DNA from: Bog-756 sp963769765
GTDB lineage: Bacteria > Actinomycetota > Acidimicrobiia > Acidimicrobiales > RAAP-2
Assembly: GCA_963769765.1 (NCBI GenBank)
Contig: CAVYNA010000002.1
Location: 186,001 to 250,000, forward strand
Reading direction: 5' to 3'
DNA: 64,000 bases
The notes under the pieces were generated by a model that worked only from the letters and a program-made list of their open reading frames with translations, was not told the DNA's origin and did not search any database. This document shows positions 7,228 through 16,401 of the stretch, one piece after another. The position numbers and the translations under genes are program-made. How positions within the stretch are numbered: the stretch's first letter is position 1; each line of letters opens with the position of its first letter.

Positions 7228-8709
7228 GTGGCCCGCCGGTACTGGATCGAGACGCTCGGCTGCCCGAAGAACCAGGTCGACTCCGACAAGCTGGCCGGGC
7301 GGCTCGACGCAGAGGGGTACACCGCCGCCGGCGAGGCGGCCGAGGCGGAAGTCGTGGTCGTCAATACCTGTGCCTTCATCGAGGCGGCACGTCAGGAGTC
7401 CATCGAGACCGTGCTCGCGCTCGCGGAGGAACGCCGTGAGGGCTCCCAGCTCGTGGTCACCGGCTGCATGGCCGAGCGCTACCGGGGCGAGCTGGCGGCG
7501 GCGCTGCCCGAGGTCGACGTGGTCGCCCCATTCGGCGTGGCCTTCACGGCACGGTCCGACGAGGGGTCCTCTGGGTCCGAGATGTCCGGCCAGGTGCCCG
7601 ACTCACGCCGCGGGGTCCACGTGGCACTCGGCCGCAAGCCGGCGCGGATCGCCCGGACCGCACAGTCCGTACCGTCCGTCGGCGACGAACGCCCGGCGGT
7701 CCCGAGCTTCGACCTGCTGAACCTCCCGCGGCCTCCTGCGGTCGCCCCCTGGGCCTACGTGAAAGTCGCCGAGGGCTGCGACCGGCGGTGCGGATTCTGT
7801 GCGATCCCGAGCTTCCGGGGTCCGCAGCGCTCGAGGTCGACCTCGTCGATTCTCGCGGAGATCGACGAGCTCGACGGCGGCACGGGACGCCTCCGAGAGG
7901 TGGTGCTCGTCGCACAGGACCTCGCGTCGTTCGGGCTCGACCGCTCGCGTGCCGGCGACAGCACCGGTGATCCCGACCGACCGACGACCGGTCGCCGGCC
8001 GATCGCCGAGCTGGTGGCCGCCGTCGCCGAACGCGTCGACCGCACCCGCCTCCTCTACCTGTATCCGTCGACGCTCGACGACTCGCTCACCGACGCGATC
8101 CTCGCGACCGGCGTGCCGTACTTCGATCTCTCGCTCCAGCACGTCTCGCGTCCGTTGCTCAAGCGCATGCGGCGGTGGGGTGAGGGCACGCGCTTCCTCG
8201 ACCGCATCGCGTCGATCCGCGCCTCCGAACCGACCGCGGTCTTCCGTTCGTCGTTCATCGTCGGCTATCCCGGTGAGACCGAGGCCGACCACGACCTGCT
8301 CCTCGAGTGGATCGCCGCCGCGCAGCTCGACTGGGTCGGGTTCTTCCCGTTCAGCAAGGAGGAGGGCACCTTCGCCGCGGACCTCGACGGGCAGGTCCCC
8401 GCCGAGCTCGTCGTCGAGCGGATCCGCGAGTGCTCCGAGCTCCAGGACGCGATCACCACCGTGCGTCGGGAGGCGCTGGTCGGCACCGTCACCGAGGTGC
8501 TGGTCGACCGGCCCGGAGAGGGCCGCTCCCCCGGCGAGGCGCCCGAGATCGACGGCATCGTGATCGTTCCCGACGACCTCAGCGTCGGCGCACTGGTCGA
8601 GATGGTGGTGACCGGTTCCATCGGTCCGGATCTCGTTGCGGAGCCACTGCGCGCGGCGGACCGCGGATCGGATCACCGTGCCACGACGGCCGCAGGAGGC
8701 AGACGGTGA
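7228..8709 (+). CDS. rimO: Ribosomal protein uS12 methylthiotransferase RimO
   Basis: A 493-residue radical-SAM enzyme that methylthiolates an aspartate of ribosomal protein S12. The N-terminal UPF0004 domain begins YWIETLGCPKNQVDSDK and contributes three cysteines for the auxiliary cluster (GCPKN, NTCAF, GCMAE). The radical-SAM motif CDRRCGFC lies near residue 184, and a C-terminal TRAM-like domain starts around VGTVTEVLVDRPGE. The start is GTG. The stop overlaps the start of pgsA by GTGA, so the two are translationally coupled, as in the rimO-pgsA-cinA arrangement of many actinobacteria. An extra serine/proline-rich insertion sits between the first two domains. Confidence 0.95.
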   Translation: MARRYWIETLGCPKNQVDSDKLAGRLDAEGYTAAGEAAEAEVVVVNTCAFIEAARQESIETVLALAEERREGSQLVVTGCMAERYRGELAAALPEVDVVAPFGVAFTARSDEGSSGSEMSGQVPDSRRGVHVALGRKPARIARTAQSVPSVGDERPAVPSFDLLNLPRPPAVAPWAYVKVAEGCDRRCGFCAIPSFRGPQRSRSTSSILAEIDELDGGTGRLREVVLVAQDLASFGLDRSRAGDSTGDPDRPTTGRRPIAELVAAVAERVDRTRLLYLYPSTLDDSLTDAILATGVPYFDLSLQHVSRPLLKRMRRWGEGTRFLDRIASIRASEPTAVFRSSFIVGYPGETEADHDLLLEWIAAAQLDWVGFFPFSKEEGTFAADLDGQVPAELVVERIRECSELQDAITTVRREALVGTVTEVLVDRPGEGRSPGEAPEIDGIVIVPDDLSVGALVEMVVTGSIGPDLVAEPLRAADRGSDHRATTAAGGRR

Positions 8710-9374
8710 GCGGCGCATCCGGACAAGGCACACCGTCGGTCTCGTCGGGTCCACGCGCGGAGAAGCAGGGCACTCCGACCTTCGGACCCTCGGCCGTTCT
8801 CACGCCGGCCAACGCGGTCACCGTGCTGCGCCTCCTTGTCGCGCCGGTGCTCGTCGTCATGATCCTGGTCTGGGGTGCGAGCTGGATCGCCTTCGGCGTC
8901 GGCGCGGTCCTCGCGGTGTCCGACGGCGTCGACGGCTGGATCGCCCGCAGACAGGGAACGACCCGGTCGGGGGCGTTCCTCGATCCACTCGCCGACAAGG
9001 TCGCAGTGCTCGGAGCCCTGTTCGCCCTCGCCGGCAAGGACATCATCCCGTGGCTGCCGGTCGCCCTCATCGCGGTGCGCGAGGTGGCCATGAGCGTCTA
9101 CCGGTCCGTGGTGGGCCGTCACGGGGTGTCCATCCCCGCTCGCACGACCGCCAAGATCAAGACGCTCGTGCAGGACCTCGCCATCGGCCTGTGTCTCGCA
9201 CCGCCCCTGGCCTCACACAAGACGCTCCTCGCGGCAGGCATCTGGGTCGCAGCGGCGTTGACCGTCTTCACCGGCGGGCAGTACTTCCTCGACGGACGAC
9301 GTGCCGCACGCGCACGCGCCGCGCTCGTCCCCGACATCGAGGCGGGCGCCGGCGGGACGAGCTCGGCCGCCTGA
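8706..9374 (+). CDS. pgsA: CDP-diacylglycerol-glycerol-3-phosphate phosphatidyltransferase
   Basis: A 222-residue integral membrane enzyme that makes phosphatidylglycerophosphate from CDP-diacylglycerol. DGVDGWIARRQGTTRSGAFL plus the following DPLADK contains the CDP-alcohol phosphotransferase signature DGxxAR...G...D...D. Several hydrophobic helices surround it (PVLVVMILVWGASWIAFGV; LLAAGIWVAAALTVF). The N-terminal 30 residues are polar and probably cytosolic. The start is the GTG overlapping the rimO stop. cinA follows after 6 bp, so all three form one transcript. Confidence 0.92.
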   Translation: MSGASGQGTPSVSSGPRAEKQGTPTFGPSAVLTPANAVTVLRLLVAPVLVVMILVWGASWIAFGVGAVLAVSDGVDGWIARRQGTTRSGAFLDPLADKVAVLGALFALAGKDIIPWLPVALIAVREVAMSVYRSVVGRHGVSIPARTTAKIKTLVQDLAIGLCLAPPLASHKTLLAAGIWVAAALTVFTGGQYFLDGRRAARARAALVPDIEAGAGGTSSAA

Positions 9375-9380
9375 ACGACG

Positions 9381-10682
9381 ATGCGCATCGAGATCGTCGC
9401 AGTCGGGACGGAGCTGCTCCTCGGCCAGATCACCGACACGAACTCGGTGTGGATGGGCGAGCACCTCGCGGCGATGGGGGTGGGCTCACACTTCCACCAG
9501 GTCGTCGGGGACAACCACGAGCGAATGCTCCTCGCGTTCCGAACGGCACTCGCCCGGAGCGACGGCGTGATCGTCTGCGGGGGTCTGGGGCCGACCCAGG
9601 ACGACATCACGCGGGAGGCCATCGCCGAAGTGATGAACGTCCCGCTCCAACGGGACGAGCTCGTCGTCGACACGATTCGCGCGATGTTCGCCGGCCGCGG
9701 GCGCGAGATGCCCGAATCGAACCTCCGCCAGGCCGATGTGCCCCAAGGCGCACAGGTCATTCCGCAACGAGTCGGCACGGCGCCGGGCCTCATCTGCCCG
9801 GTCGGGCACAAGGTCGTCTACGCGGTCCCCGGCGTGCCCTATGAGATGGCCGACATGTTCGAACGTGGGATTGCGCCGGATCTCCTCCGCAGGCTCACCG
9901 AGCGTGGCGAGGCGAGCGGGGTCATCGCGAGCCGGGTGATCCGGACCTGGGGCATGAGCGAGTCCGGGCTGGCCGAGGTGCTCGGCGCGCACCTCGCGGA
10001 GCTCGATGCACCGGCCACGTCCGACGAGGCCAATGGCGACGGCACCGGCAACGTGACGGTCGCGTTCCTCGCCAGCGGGATCGAGGGGATCAAGGTCAGG
10101 GCCACCGTGCGCGCGCCCGACGAGACCGCTGCCGCGCGCCGGCTCGACGCAGAGGAAGCGACGATCCGGACCATCCTCGAGCGGGCCGCGGGCGACGTGG
10201 TCTTCGGCGTCGACGACGAAGCCATCGAGCACGCGGTGGCCGCGATCCTCACGACGACGGGTGCGACGCTCGGTCTCGCCGAGTCGCTCACCGGTGGGCT
10301 CGCAGCCTCGCGACTGGTCAACGTCCCCGGCGCGAGCGGCTGGTTCCGGGGCTCGGTCGTGTCCTACGCCTCGGAGGTCAAGTTCGAGGTCCTCGGCGTG
10401 CCGCACGGTCCGGTCGTCTCGGAGCCGGCGGCCCGCGCCATGGCCGACGGCGCGCGCCGGGTGCTCGGCGCCGACATCGGGCTTTCGATCACCGGGGTGG
10501 CAGGTCCCGACCGACAGGACGGCGAGCCGCCGGGCACGGTGTTCGTCGGTCTCGCCCGTCCCGGGCGCGACACCGAGGCGTTCGGGTTCAACGTGCCAGG
10601 GGACCGCGACCGCGTGCGCCAGTACGCCACCATCGCGGCGCTCGATCTCTTGCGACGCACGTTGCGGGCCGACCGGGCCTGA
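9381..10682 (+). CDS. cinA: CinA family protein (competence/damage-inducible; NMN amidohydrolase)
   Basis: 433 residues. The N-terminal molybdopterin-binding-like domain shows VGTELLLGQITDTNS and VCGGLGPTQDDITRE. The C-terminal amidohydrolase domain, from about residue 275, shows GLAESLTGGLAASRLVNVPG and ITGVAGPD. Two-domain CinA proteins hydrolyse ADP-ribose-type nucleotides and deamidate nicotinamide mononucleotide. It closes the rimO-pgsA-cinA operon. In many actinobacteria cinA lies close upstream of recA; here one inverted gene sits between them. Confidence 0.93.
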   Translation: MRIEIVAVGTELLLGQITDTNSVWMGEHLAAMGVGSHFHQVVGDNHERMLLAFRTALARSDGVIVCGGLGPTQDDITREAIAEVMNVPLQRDELVVDTIRAMFAGRGREMPESNLRQADVPQGAQVIPQRVGTAPGLICPVGHKVVYAVPGVPYEMADMFERGIAPDLLRRLTERGEASGVIASRVIRTWGMSESGLAEVLGAHLAELDAPATSDEANGDGTGNVTVAFLASGIEGIKVRATVRAPDETAAARRLDAEEATIRTILERAAGDVVFGVDDEAIEHAVAAILTTTGATLGLAESLTGGLAASRLVNVPGASGWFRGSVVSYASEVKFEVLGVPHGPVVSEPAARAMADGARRVLGADIGLSITGVAGPDRQDGEPPGTVFVGLARPGRDTEAFGFNVPGDRDRVRQYATIAALDLLRRTLRADRA

Positions 10683-10701
10683 CGGGCCGACCGGGCCTGA
10701 C
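10666..10701 (+). repeat. 18-bp tandem duplication at the cinA stop
   Basis: GGGCCGACCGGGCCTGAC occurs twice head to tail. The cinA stop codon falls at the end of the first copy, so the second copy is a non-coding duplicate of the last codons. Confidence 0.85.
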
Positions 10702-10710
10702 GGGCCCGCT

Positions 10711-11883
10711 TCAGGGAGCGGGCGTGGTGGCCGGTGGCAGCGGAGCGGTGGTCACCTGGACGCTGTCGGGCACGAGCTCGATCCAGGTGGTGCCCGGCTG
10801 CAGCGAGATCGGTGCGCCCCCGGTGGTGGTGAGCGTGGCCGGCTGGGTGAGGCTCGAGCGACTCCACGTCCCGTTGACGGCCACCCCGTTGCGCAGGACG
10901 ACCAGGTGGCCCGATCCGGTGGCATCGACTTCGACCTCGTAGCCCCCGAGATCGTTCTCGAGCCACGGGCCGGTGAACGTCTGCACCGACATGACGACGA
11001 CGTTCTGGGCAGCGGTGATCGAACCGTCGAGGAGCCGGTCGGGGGTACCGGCGTAGGAGCGGAGGTAGGCGTGACCCGGTTGGCTCCAGGTCCAAGTCAC
11101 GTCCGAGGACGAGGAGAACGGGATGTGGACGCTGCCCCCGGAGTCGGGCAGCGTGCCCGGGGGGACCGATGAGGAGTAGGTGAAGATCGGCGCGGGCGGT
11201 GTGTTGGCGCCCGAGTTGAAGTACCAGAGGGTGTTCGTGTTGACGAACGTCGAGTACGGCGCGTAGCGGCCGGTGGGATGGACGATGGCCGAGACGTCGG
11301 CCGAGCGGAGGTCGATGTCGGTGAGCGGCGCCCCGTCCACGAGGTTGAGCACGGGCTGGATCCCCCCGACGTGGGCGAAGAGGGGACGGGAGAGTTGCGA
11401 GAGGATGCCGACGTCGGGTTCGCGTGCCGAGCGCACGTCGCCGGCGATCGTCGGCGCCTGGCACTGGAAGACCGCCACCAGACGGGTGATCGCTCCCTCG
11501 ACCGGCTCCTCGAAGACGAGGTCCGCCTGGTTGAGTCCTGCGGAAGGACGATCGGCGGTGTAGTTGCCGATCTTCACCGCGAGTGCCGATCGGGCGGGCA
11601 CGGTTCCCGTCGGCGGCGGGGCGCCGGTCAGCGGACACGGCGCTCCGGGTGGTGCGGGGAGGGTCGTGACGGCGGCCTGGTGGGCGCTCGTGGCGGTCTT
11701 CTTGGTGAGCCCGTACGCGACGCCACCGCCGATCAGGAGGACCACGACGGCGCCGAGGACGTACCACCAGGCGCGCTTGCGCCCCCCACGCGACTGCTTG
11801 CGGAGGTCCTTCCTCGAGAGGATGGTCGGTTCGCCGCCGGACCCGTTTCCCCCCGTCCCGGTCGACGATGCTTCGTCGGGCAC
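10711..11883 (-). CDS. DUF3048 domain protein, membrane-anchored
   Basis: 390 residues. A 45-residue basic cytosolic segment leads to one membrane helix (AWWYVLGAVVVLLIGGGVAYG), followed by a large extracellular part. ALAVKIGNYTADRPSAGLNQADLVFEE and RSAREPDVGILSQL are characteristic of the DUF3048/YerB family. The family is usually lipid-anchored or membrane-anchored and its function is unknown. The stop lies 28 bp from the end of convergent cinA; the gene is divergent from recA, with the SOS box between them. Confidence 0.85.
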   Translation of the reverse strand: MPDEASSTGTGGNGSGGEPTILSRKDLRKQSRGGRKRAWWYVLGAVVVLLIGGGVAYGLTKKTATSAHQAAVTTLPAPPGAPCPLTGAPPPTGTVPARSALAVKIGNYTADRPSAGLNQADLVFEEPVEGAITRLVAVFQCQAPTIAGDVRSAREPDVGILSQLSRPLFAHVGGIQPVLNLVDGAPLTDIDLRSADVSAIVHPTGRYAPYSTFVNTNTLWYFNSGANTPPAPIFTYSSSVPPGTLPDSGGSVHIPFSSSSDVTWTWSQPGHAYLRSYAGTPDRLLDGSITAAQNVVVMSVQTFTGPWLENDLGGYEVEVDATGSGHLVVLRNGVAVNGTWSRSSLTQPATLTTTGGAPISLQPGTTWIELVPDSVQVTTAPLPPATTPAP

Positions 11884-12035
11884 GCCGGGTGACGCTAGCC
11901 CGACCCCCGCACCCCGGGATCGACCTCCAGGTCATCGAGCAGTTCGGGCACGCGGTCGGGTCCGCCGCCACTCCTGGTGGCCGGGTGTCGGAGCGGACCG
12001 GCGGGGACCTCGGCCCGAGACGTGGGGATCCGCCA

Positions 12036-12051
12036 TCGAACAGACGTTCGA
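12036..12051. promoter_or_regulatory. LexA SOS box upstream of recA
   Basis: TCGAACAGACGTTCGA is a perfect TCGAAC-N4-GTTCGA palindrome and matches the Gram-positive/actinobacterial SOS consensus CGAACRNRYGTTYG. A possible -10 element TACAGT lies just downstream at 12055-12060. The box is 129 bp before the recA start, so LexA repression of recA is strongly suggested. Confidence 0.9.
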
Positions 12052-12179
12052 GTCTACAGTGGCGACGTCGGGGTCCGGCGTCCGGTGACGGCCGGCTGCG
12101 TCTCCCGGCCGGGTGTCACACCCGCTCCCTACGGTCGGCCACACCTACAAGAGCGAGCGCATCGAGGAGAATGGAAGAC

Positions 12180-13250
12180 ATGGAACGTGACAAGGCCCTC
12201 GACATGGCCCTCGGCCAGATCGAGAAGCAGTTCGGCAAGGGATCCGTCATGCGGATGGGCGAGAACCTCAACATGAACATCGAGTCGATCCCGACCGGCG
12301 CCCTGGCCCTCGATCTGGCACTCGGCATCGGCGGGCTCCCCCGTGGTCGGATCGTGGAGATCTTCGGGCCGGAGTCTTCGGGCAAGTCGACCCTCGCGAT
12401 GCACGTGGTCGCTGAGGCGCAGCGCAACGGAGGCATCTGCGCCTACATCGACGCGGAGCATGCGATGGACCCTGTCTATGCGAAGGCGATCGGCGTGAAC
12501 ATCGACGACCTGCTGATCTCACAGCCCGACACCGGCGAGCAGGCGCTGGAGATCGCCGACATGCTGATCCGGTCCGGCGCACTCGACGTGCTGGTCATCG
12601 ACTCGGTGGCCGCCCTCACCCCACGCGCGGAGATCGAAGGGGAGATGGGCGACTCCCACGTGGGCCTCCAGGCCCGCCTCATGTCGCAGGCCCTCCGCAA
12701 GCTGACCGGAACCCTCTCCAAGTCGCGCACCATCGCCGTCTTCATCAACCAGCTCCGCGAGAAGATCGGCGTCATGTACGGATCGCCGGAGGTCACCCCC
12801 GGCGGTCGCGCGCTCAAGTTCTACTCGTCGATCCGGCTGGACATCCGACGCATCGAGACCATCAAGGACGGCGCCGACCAGGTGGGCAACCGGACCCGGG
12901 TCAAGGTGGTCAAGAACAAGTGCTCACCGCCCTTCAGACAGGCGGAGTTCGACATCACGTTCGGCAAGGGCATCAGCCGCGAGGGATCGCTCCTCGACGT
13001 CGGTGTCGAGCTCGGCTTCATCAAGAAGTCCGGAGCCTGGTTCACCTACGAGGGTGAGCAGCTCGGTCAGGGACGCGAGAACGTGAAGACCTTCCTCACC
13101 GAAAACCCGCAGCTGATGGCCGAGGTCGACGAGCGCATCCGCGAGCACCTCGCCGCGCAGAACGCACGCGCGGCCGACGGCGCCGGCCCGTTGCCCGCGG
13201 AGGTCGACGACCTCTCGCTGGACGACCAGCCCATCACGCTCAGCGAGTGA
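12180..13250 (+). CDS. recA: Recombinase RecA
   Basis: A 356-residue RecA with Walker A GPESSGKST at about residues 63-71, Walker B LVIDSVAAL, the L2 region (VFINQLREKIGVMYGSPEVTPGG) and an acidic C-terminal tail. It forms filaments on single-stranded DNA, catalyses strand exchange and triggers LexA self-cleavage. ATG 12180 is preferred because GAGGAGA lies nine bases upstream; ATG 12171 is also in frame but touches that sequence. No recX follows; recA ends in a strong hairpin and the next gene is inverted. Transcription is expected to be SOS-induced. Confidence 0.97.
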   Translation: MERDKALDMALGQIEKQFGKGSVMRMGENLNMNIESIPTGALALDLALGIGGLPRGRIVEIFGPESSGKSTLAMHVVAEAQRNGGICAYIDAEHAMDPVYAKAIGVNIDDLLISQPDTGEQALEIADMLIRSGALDVLVIDSVAALTPRAEIEGEMGDSHVGLQARLMSQALRKLTGTLSKSRTIAVFINQLREKIGVMYGSPEVTPGGRALKFYSSIRLDIRRIETIKDGADQVGNRTRVKVVKNKCSPPFRQAEFDITFGKGISREGSLLDVGVELGFIKKSGAWFTYEGEQLGQGRENVKTFLTENPQLMAEVDERIREHLAAQNARAADGAGPLPAEVDDLSLDDQPITLSE

Positions 13251-13320
13251 GCCGAGCCGGCTGAGTGCACGTCCGGCCGCCGGTTGCTCCGGCCGGTCCG
13301 GCACAGCGGCAACTGATCGC

Positions 13321-13348
13321 CGGCCCGGGACGTTCGAGTCCCGGGCCG
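13321..13348. terminator. Strong hairpin downstream of recA
   Basis: An 11-bp perfect GC-rich stem (CGGCCCGGGAC / GTCCCGGGCCG) with loop GTTCGA. It lies between recA and the convergent exported-protein gene and lacks a U-tract, which is common for actinobacterial terminators. It probably serves both strands. Confidence 0.75.
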
Positions 13349-13407
13349 CTGCGCGCCGGCGTGCCCGGGGACCTGCCGATCCACCGGGCCGTCGGGCCCG
13401 ATCGCGG

Positions 13408-15231
13408 TCAGGCTGCGTTGTTGGTGCTCGGTGCGCTGATCGAGGCCGAGCCCGCCGTGTAGATGCTCCGCCAGGTTCCCTGTGACGGTTGCGACACGCT
13501 GCCGGGCCCGCTCCCGATCACCGAGTAGACGTTCTCCATGACACGCAGGAGCACCGGCGTGACGCTGGGCTCCGCGCTCGGCAGCACGTTGGAGGGGACG
13601 AGGGCGCTGTTCGCGAGCTGCCCGACCCACGACGCGTTGCCCGTCGCGAAGACGCCACCCCCTCCGGGAACCGTGTACCAGGTCACATCCGAGTAGTTCC
13701 CGTGGCGATTGGCGACGAGTGAGTGCGCGATGACATCCAAGTCGGTCGGACTCTCCGACCCCGGGACGTAGCGGTCGAATTCGCCCTCGACCGCCTTGGG
13801 GAGGCGCTGTCCGGCGGTCAATCCGGTGCCGACGAGCGCCCACGAGGTCGGGTCGGCGATCACCATGTCGGCGTTTGCGCCGACGTCCTGGTAGGTGATG
13901 CCGATGAGCTGCGACTCGGGGCGCGCGACGGGCGCTTCCGGCCAGTTGACGGTGACCAGCGGATCGTCGACGCCGTTCAGCGGGTCTTCGGTGGCGGACT
14001 TGTAGCAGACCTGATGGCGATTGGGACCGAGCGGCGACGGCTCGAGGCGGATCTGGCGGTAGCACGCGTTCGCTCCGAGGAACGCGAGGTTGACACCCGC
14101 GGCGAGCCCGGCTGCGGCACCGTCCCGCATGGGCGAGGACCAGTACTCGTCGTGGCCGAGGCTGACGAGTGCCTTGTGGTTGGCGAGCAGCTGGGGCTGG
14201 AGGTGCAGGTCGAGGTCGGTCCAGTACGTCACGTCGAGACCGAGCTGCTCGGCCTGGAAGATCACCGGGAATTCGTTGCCGACGAAGTCGGCGGCGCCCG
14301 AGGCCCAGTCGTGGTCGTACGGCCGATCGAACGAGACGATCCTGGCCCGGTCCGCGTACGTCCCGCCGCTCGGTGCGTGGGTGAAGGAGAGCCTGCCGCC
14401 CGGGTTCCCGTAGTAGAGGCTGTAGCCGCCCCACCGGTTGTAGGCCTGCCAGGTGGTGACGCTCTGCTGGATCACGATGGCCGCCTTCGACTCGTCGTCG
14501 CGGACGCAGATCGGGACGAAGGACTGCTCGCCGCCGTCGCCGACCAGCTTGAGGAGGTACGCGCCCGGAGGCCAGCCAGGGTCGATGACGAAGCTGAGCG
14601 ACGGCGTCCACGAGCACTCGATCGTGTTGGTGGGCCGGATGAGCCCGGGCATCGCCTGGCGCGAGCCGGGCGCGTCGGCGGACTGCCACACGAGACGCGC
14701 GCCGATCCCCTGGTAATAGCCCATGCGGTAGGCCTCGACGTGGAAGCGTGCGGACTTCGTGTTGACGTACACCGTGATCGTGTCGCCGACCAGCGCGCTG
14801 ACCTGATTGGCGAAGCCCTCGATGTCGCCCGAAGCCTGCGGCGTGGTCACCCACCAGGCCTGGCCGGGCTTCGCATTCTCATCGATGATCGCCTGCGACG
14901 TCGGGACGATCGCTCCGTCGGGGAGTGTCACAAGTCGGGTCACCGGTTGGATGGTCGGCGGTGTGCGCACGACGCGCGTCGTGGCCTTCGTCGCGGCACG
15001 GACGGGTCGGGTCGGGCCACTGCCCGCCTCGGCGATCCCGACCGCTGCGGCCACTGCGACAGCGCTTCCTGCCGCCGTCCAGCCGAAGAGCTGCCGCCGG
15101 CTCATCCGGGTCGGCCGGTCGTCCTCCGGGAGTCCGGTGGGTGCGAAGGGTGCCGTGGGCCCGGAAGGTGCGGGAGGCCCGGTGGGTCGGGACGACGGTT
15201 CCGCAGGTGGGTGTGGTGTGTCGGTGCTCAT
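13408..15231 (-). CDS. Exported protein with DMFase-beta-like C-terminal domain
   Basis: 607 residues. A proline-rich leader is followed by SRRQLFGWTAAGSAVAVAAA, a twin-arginine-type signal. The rest (AWWVTTPQASGDIEGFANQVS, YRMGYYQGIGARLVW, HAPSGGTYADRARIVSFDRP, LVSLGHDEYWS, YKSATEDPL) matches proteins annotated as N,N-dimethylformamidase beta-subunit-like. Most of these are not proven amidases. The HDEYW segment is the most conserved part of the family. It is predicted to be folded before Tat export and released or anchored outside. Substrate unknown. Confidence 0.82.
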   Translation of the reverse strand: MSTDTPHPPAEPSSRPTGPPAPSGPTAPFAPTGLPEDDRPTRMSRRQLFGWTAAGSAVAVAAAVGIAEAGSGPTRPVRAATKATTRVVRTPPTIQPVTRLVTLPDGAIVPTSQAIIDENAKPGQAWWVTTPQASGDIEGFANQVSALVGDTITVYVNTKSARFHVEAYRMGYYQGIGARLVWQSADAPGSRQAMPGLIRPTNTIECSWTPSLSFVIDPGWPPGAYLLKLVGDGGEQSFVPICVRDDESKAAIVIQQSVTTWQAYNRWGGYSLYYGNPGGRLSFTHAPSGGTYADRARIVSFDRPYDHDWASGAADFVGNEFPVIFQAEQLGLDVTYWTDLDLHLQPQLLANHKALVSLGHDEYWSSPMRDGAAAGLAAGVNLAFLGANACYRQIRLEPSPLGPNRHQVCYKSATEDPLNGVDDPLVTVNWPEAPVARPESQLIGITYQDVGANADMVIADPTSWALVGTGLTAGQRLPKAVEGEFDRYVPGSESPTDLDVIAHSLVANRHGNYSDVTWYTVPGGGGVFATGNASWVGQLANSALVPSNVLPSAEPSVTPVLLRVMENVYSVIGSGPGSVSQPSQGTWRSIYTAGSASISAPSTNNAA

Positions 15232-15480
15232 AGGTACTCACGACGCCGTCGACCGGCCCCCGAAGATCGGCGAAGGTGTCGCCCGTGGCCCTGGAGGCCG
15301 GAATCGACGGGCACCAGGCTAGCGACCCGAGGACTGGAGAGGGCGCCGTGGTCGGCGTTGCCGCGTCGGGACCTGCACGCTTACGCTTCCGCGCATCCGT
15401 CGTGAGCGCTTGCGCGCACCCTTGGGGCGGATGGCCGGTCGCACCGGACCGGTCCCGTCGATGTGGAAAGCGAGCGCACC

Positions 15481-16401
15481 ATGCAGTTCGGAATCATCCC
15501 ACCTGTGCGCACCGGGGTCAGCGCAGATCCGGACTGGATGACGTCGTTCTCCCGCCACGCCGAGGCGTGCGGATTCGAGTCGATCGTGGTCGTCGAGCAC
15601 GCCGTCGTGGTCTCGGAGTATCAGAGCAGGTATCCCTACGCGGCCTCGGGGAAGATGCCGCTTCCGGACGACTGCCGCATCCCCGACCCGCTCGACCTGC
15701 TGGCCTACCTCGCCGCGGTGACCGAGCGGATCACGTTGGCGACCGGCGTCCTCGTCCTGCCCAACCACCACCCGGTCGTGCTCGCGAAGCGAGTGGCCAC
15801 CCTCGACGTCCTCTCCCGCGGTCGGATCCGGCTCTGCGTCGGGGTCGGTTGGATGGACGAGGAGCTCCGGGCGACCGGGGCGGATCCGCGCACGCGAGGT
15901 CGTCGGACGGACGAGTCGATCGAGGTCATGCGCACCCTGTGGGCCGACAGCGGCCCGGACGGCGCTGCGTTCGAGGGCGAGCTCTTCTCGTTCGAGCACG
16001 CGCACTCGTTCCCCAAGCCCGTCCAGCTAGGCGGTGTCCCCATCCACATCGGCGGGCACAGCGAGGCGGCCGCACGTCGTGCCGGCCAGCTCGGGGACGG
16101 CTTCCACCCCCTGGGGCTCGACGACGAGCTCTTGGCCAGGCGGCTCGACGAGATGCGACGGGCGGCTGATGCGGCCGGACGGGACGCGGCCGCGCTCGAG
16201 CTCTCGCTGTCGGGCTACCTGCCCACCACCACCGAGGAGGATGTCGCGCGAGCCGAGGCACTGGGCGCTGCGCGCCTGGTGGTCTCCACCTCGATGAACG
16301 AGGACCTCGACGGCATCCACGCGGAGATGTCGCGGTTCGCCGAGCGATTCGGACTCGAAGGAGCACCGGCCGGGGCGAGCGGCACTTCCGTTCGGTCGTG
16401 A
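15481..16401 (+). CDS. LLM class F420-dependent oxidoreductase
   Basis: A 306-residue luciferase-like monooxygenase/F420 oxidoreductase. MQFGIIPPVRTGV at the start, LATGVLVLPNHHPVVLAKRVATLDVLSRGR and VGVGWMDEELRATGADPRTRG are typical of the actinobacterial F420 subgroup. ATG 15481 is chosen because GGAAAG lies ten bases upstream; GTG 15463 is in frame. It overlaps the following SnoaL-like gene by GTGA, so the two are probably co-translated. The family uses reduced F420 or FMN on varied substrates; none can be assigned here. Confidence 0.88.
   Translation: MQFGIIPPVRTGVSADPDWMTSFSRHAEACGFESIVVVEHAVVVSEYQSRYPYAASGKMPLPDDCRIPDPLDLLAYLAAVTERITLATGVLVLPNHHPVVLAKRVATLDVLSRGRIRLCVGVGWMDEELRATGADPRTRGRRTDESIEVMRTLWADSGPDGAAFEGELFSFEHAHSFPKPVQLGGVPIHIGGHSEAAARRAGQLGDGFHPLGLDDELLARRLDEMRRAADAAGRDAAALELSLSGYLPTTTEEDVARAEALGAARLVVSTSMNEDLDGIHAEMSRFAERFGLEGAPAGASGTSVRS

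Noticed and set aside
13332..13337. Second SOS half-site (GTTCGA) after recA
   Set aside because: It is only the loop of the terminator hairpin; the other half of the palindrome is missing.
13723..15405. 560-codon plus-strand open frame opposite the DMFase-like gene
   Set aside because: No recognisable motif; the minus strand has a Tat signal and family motifs.
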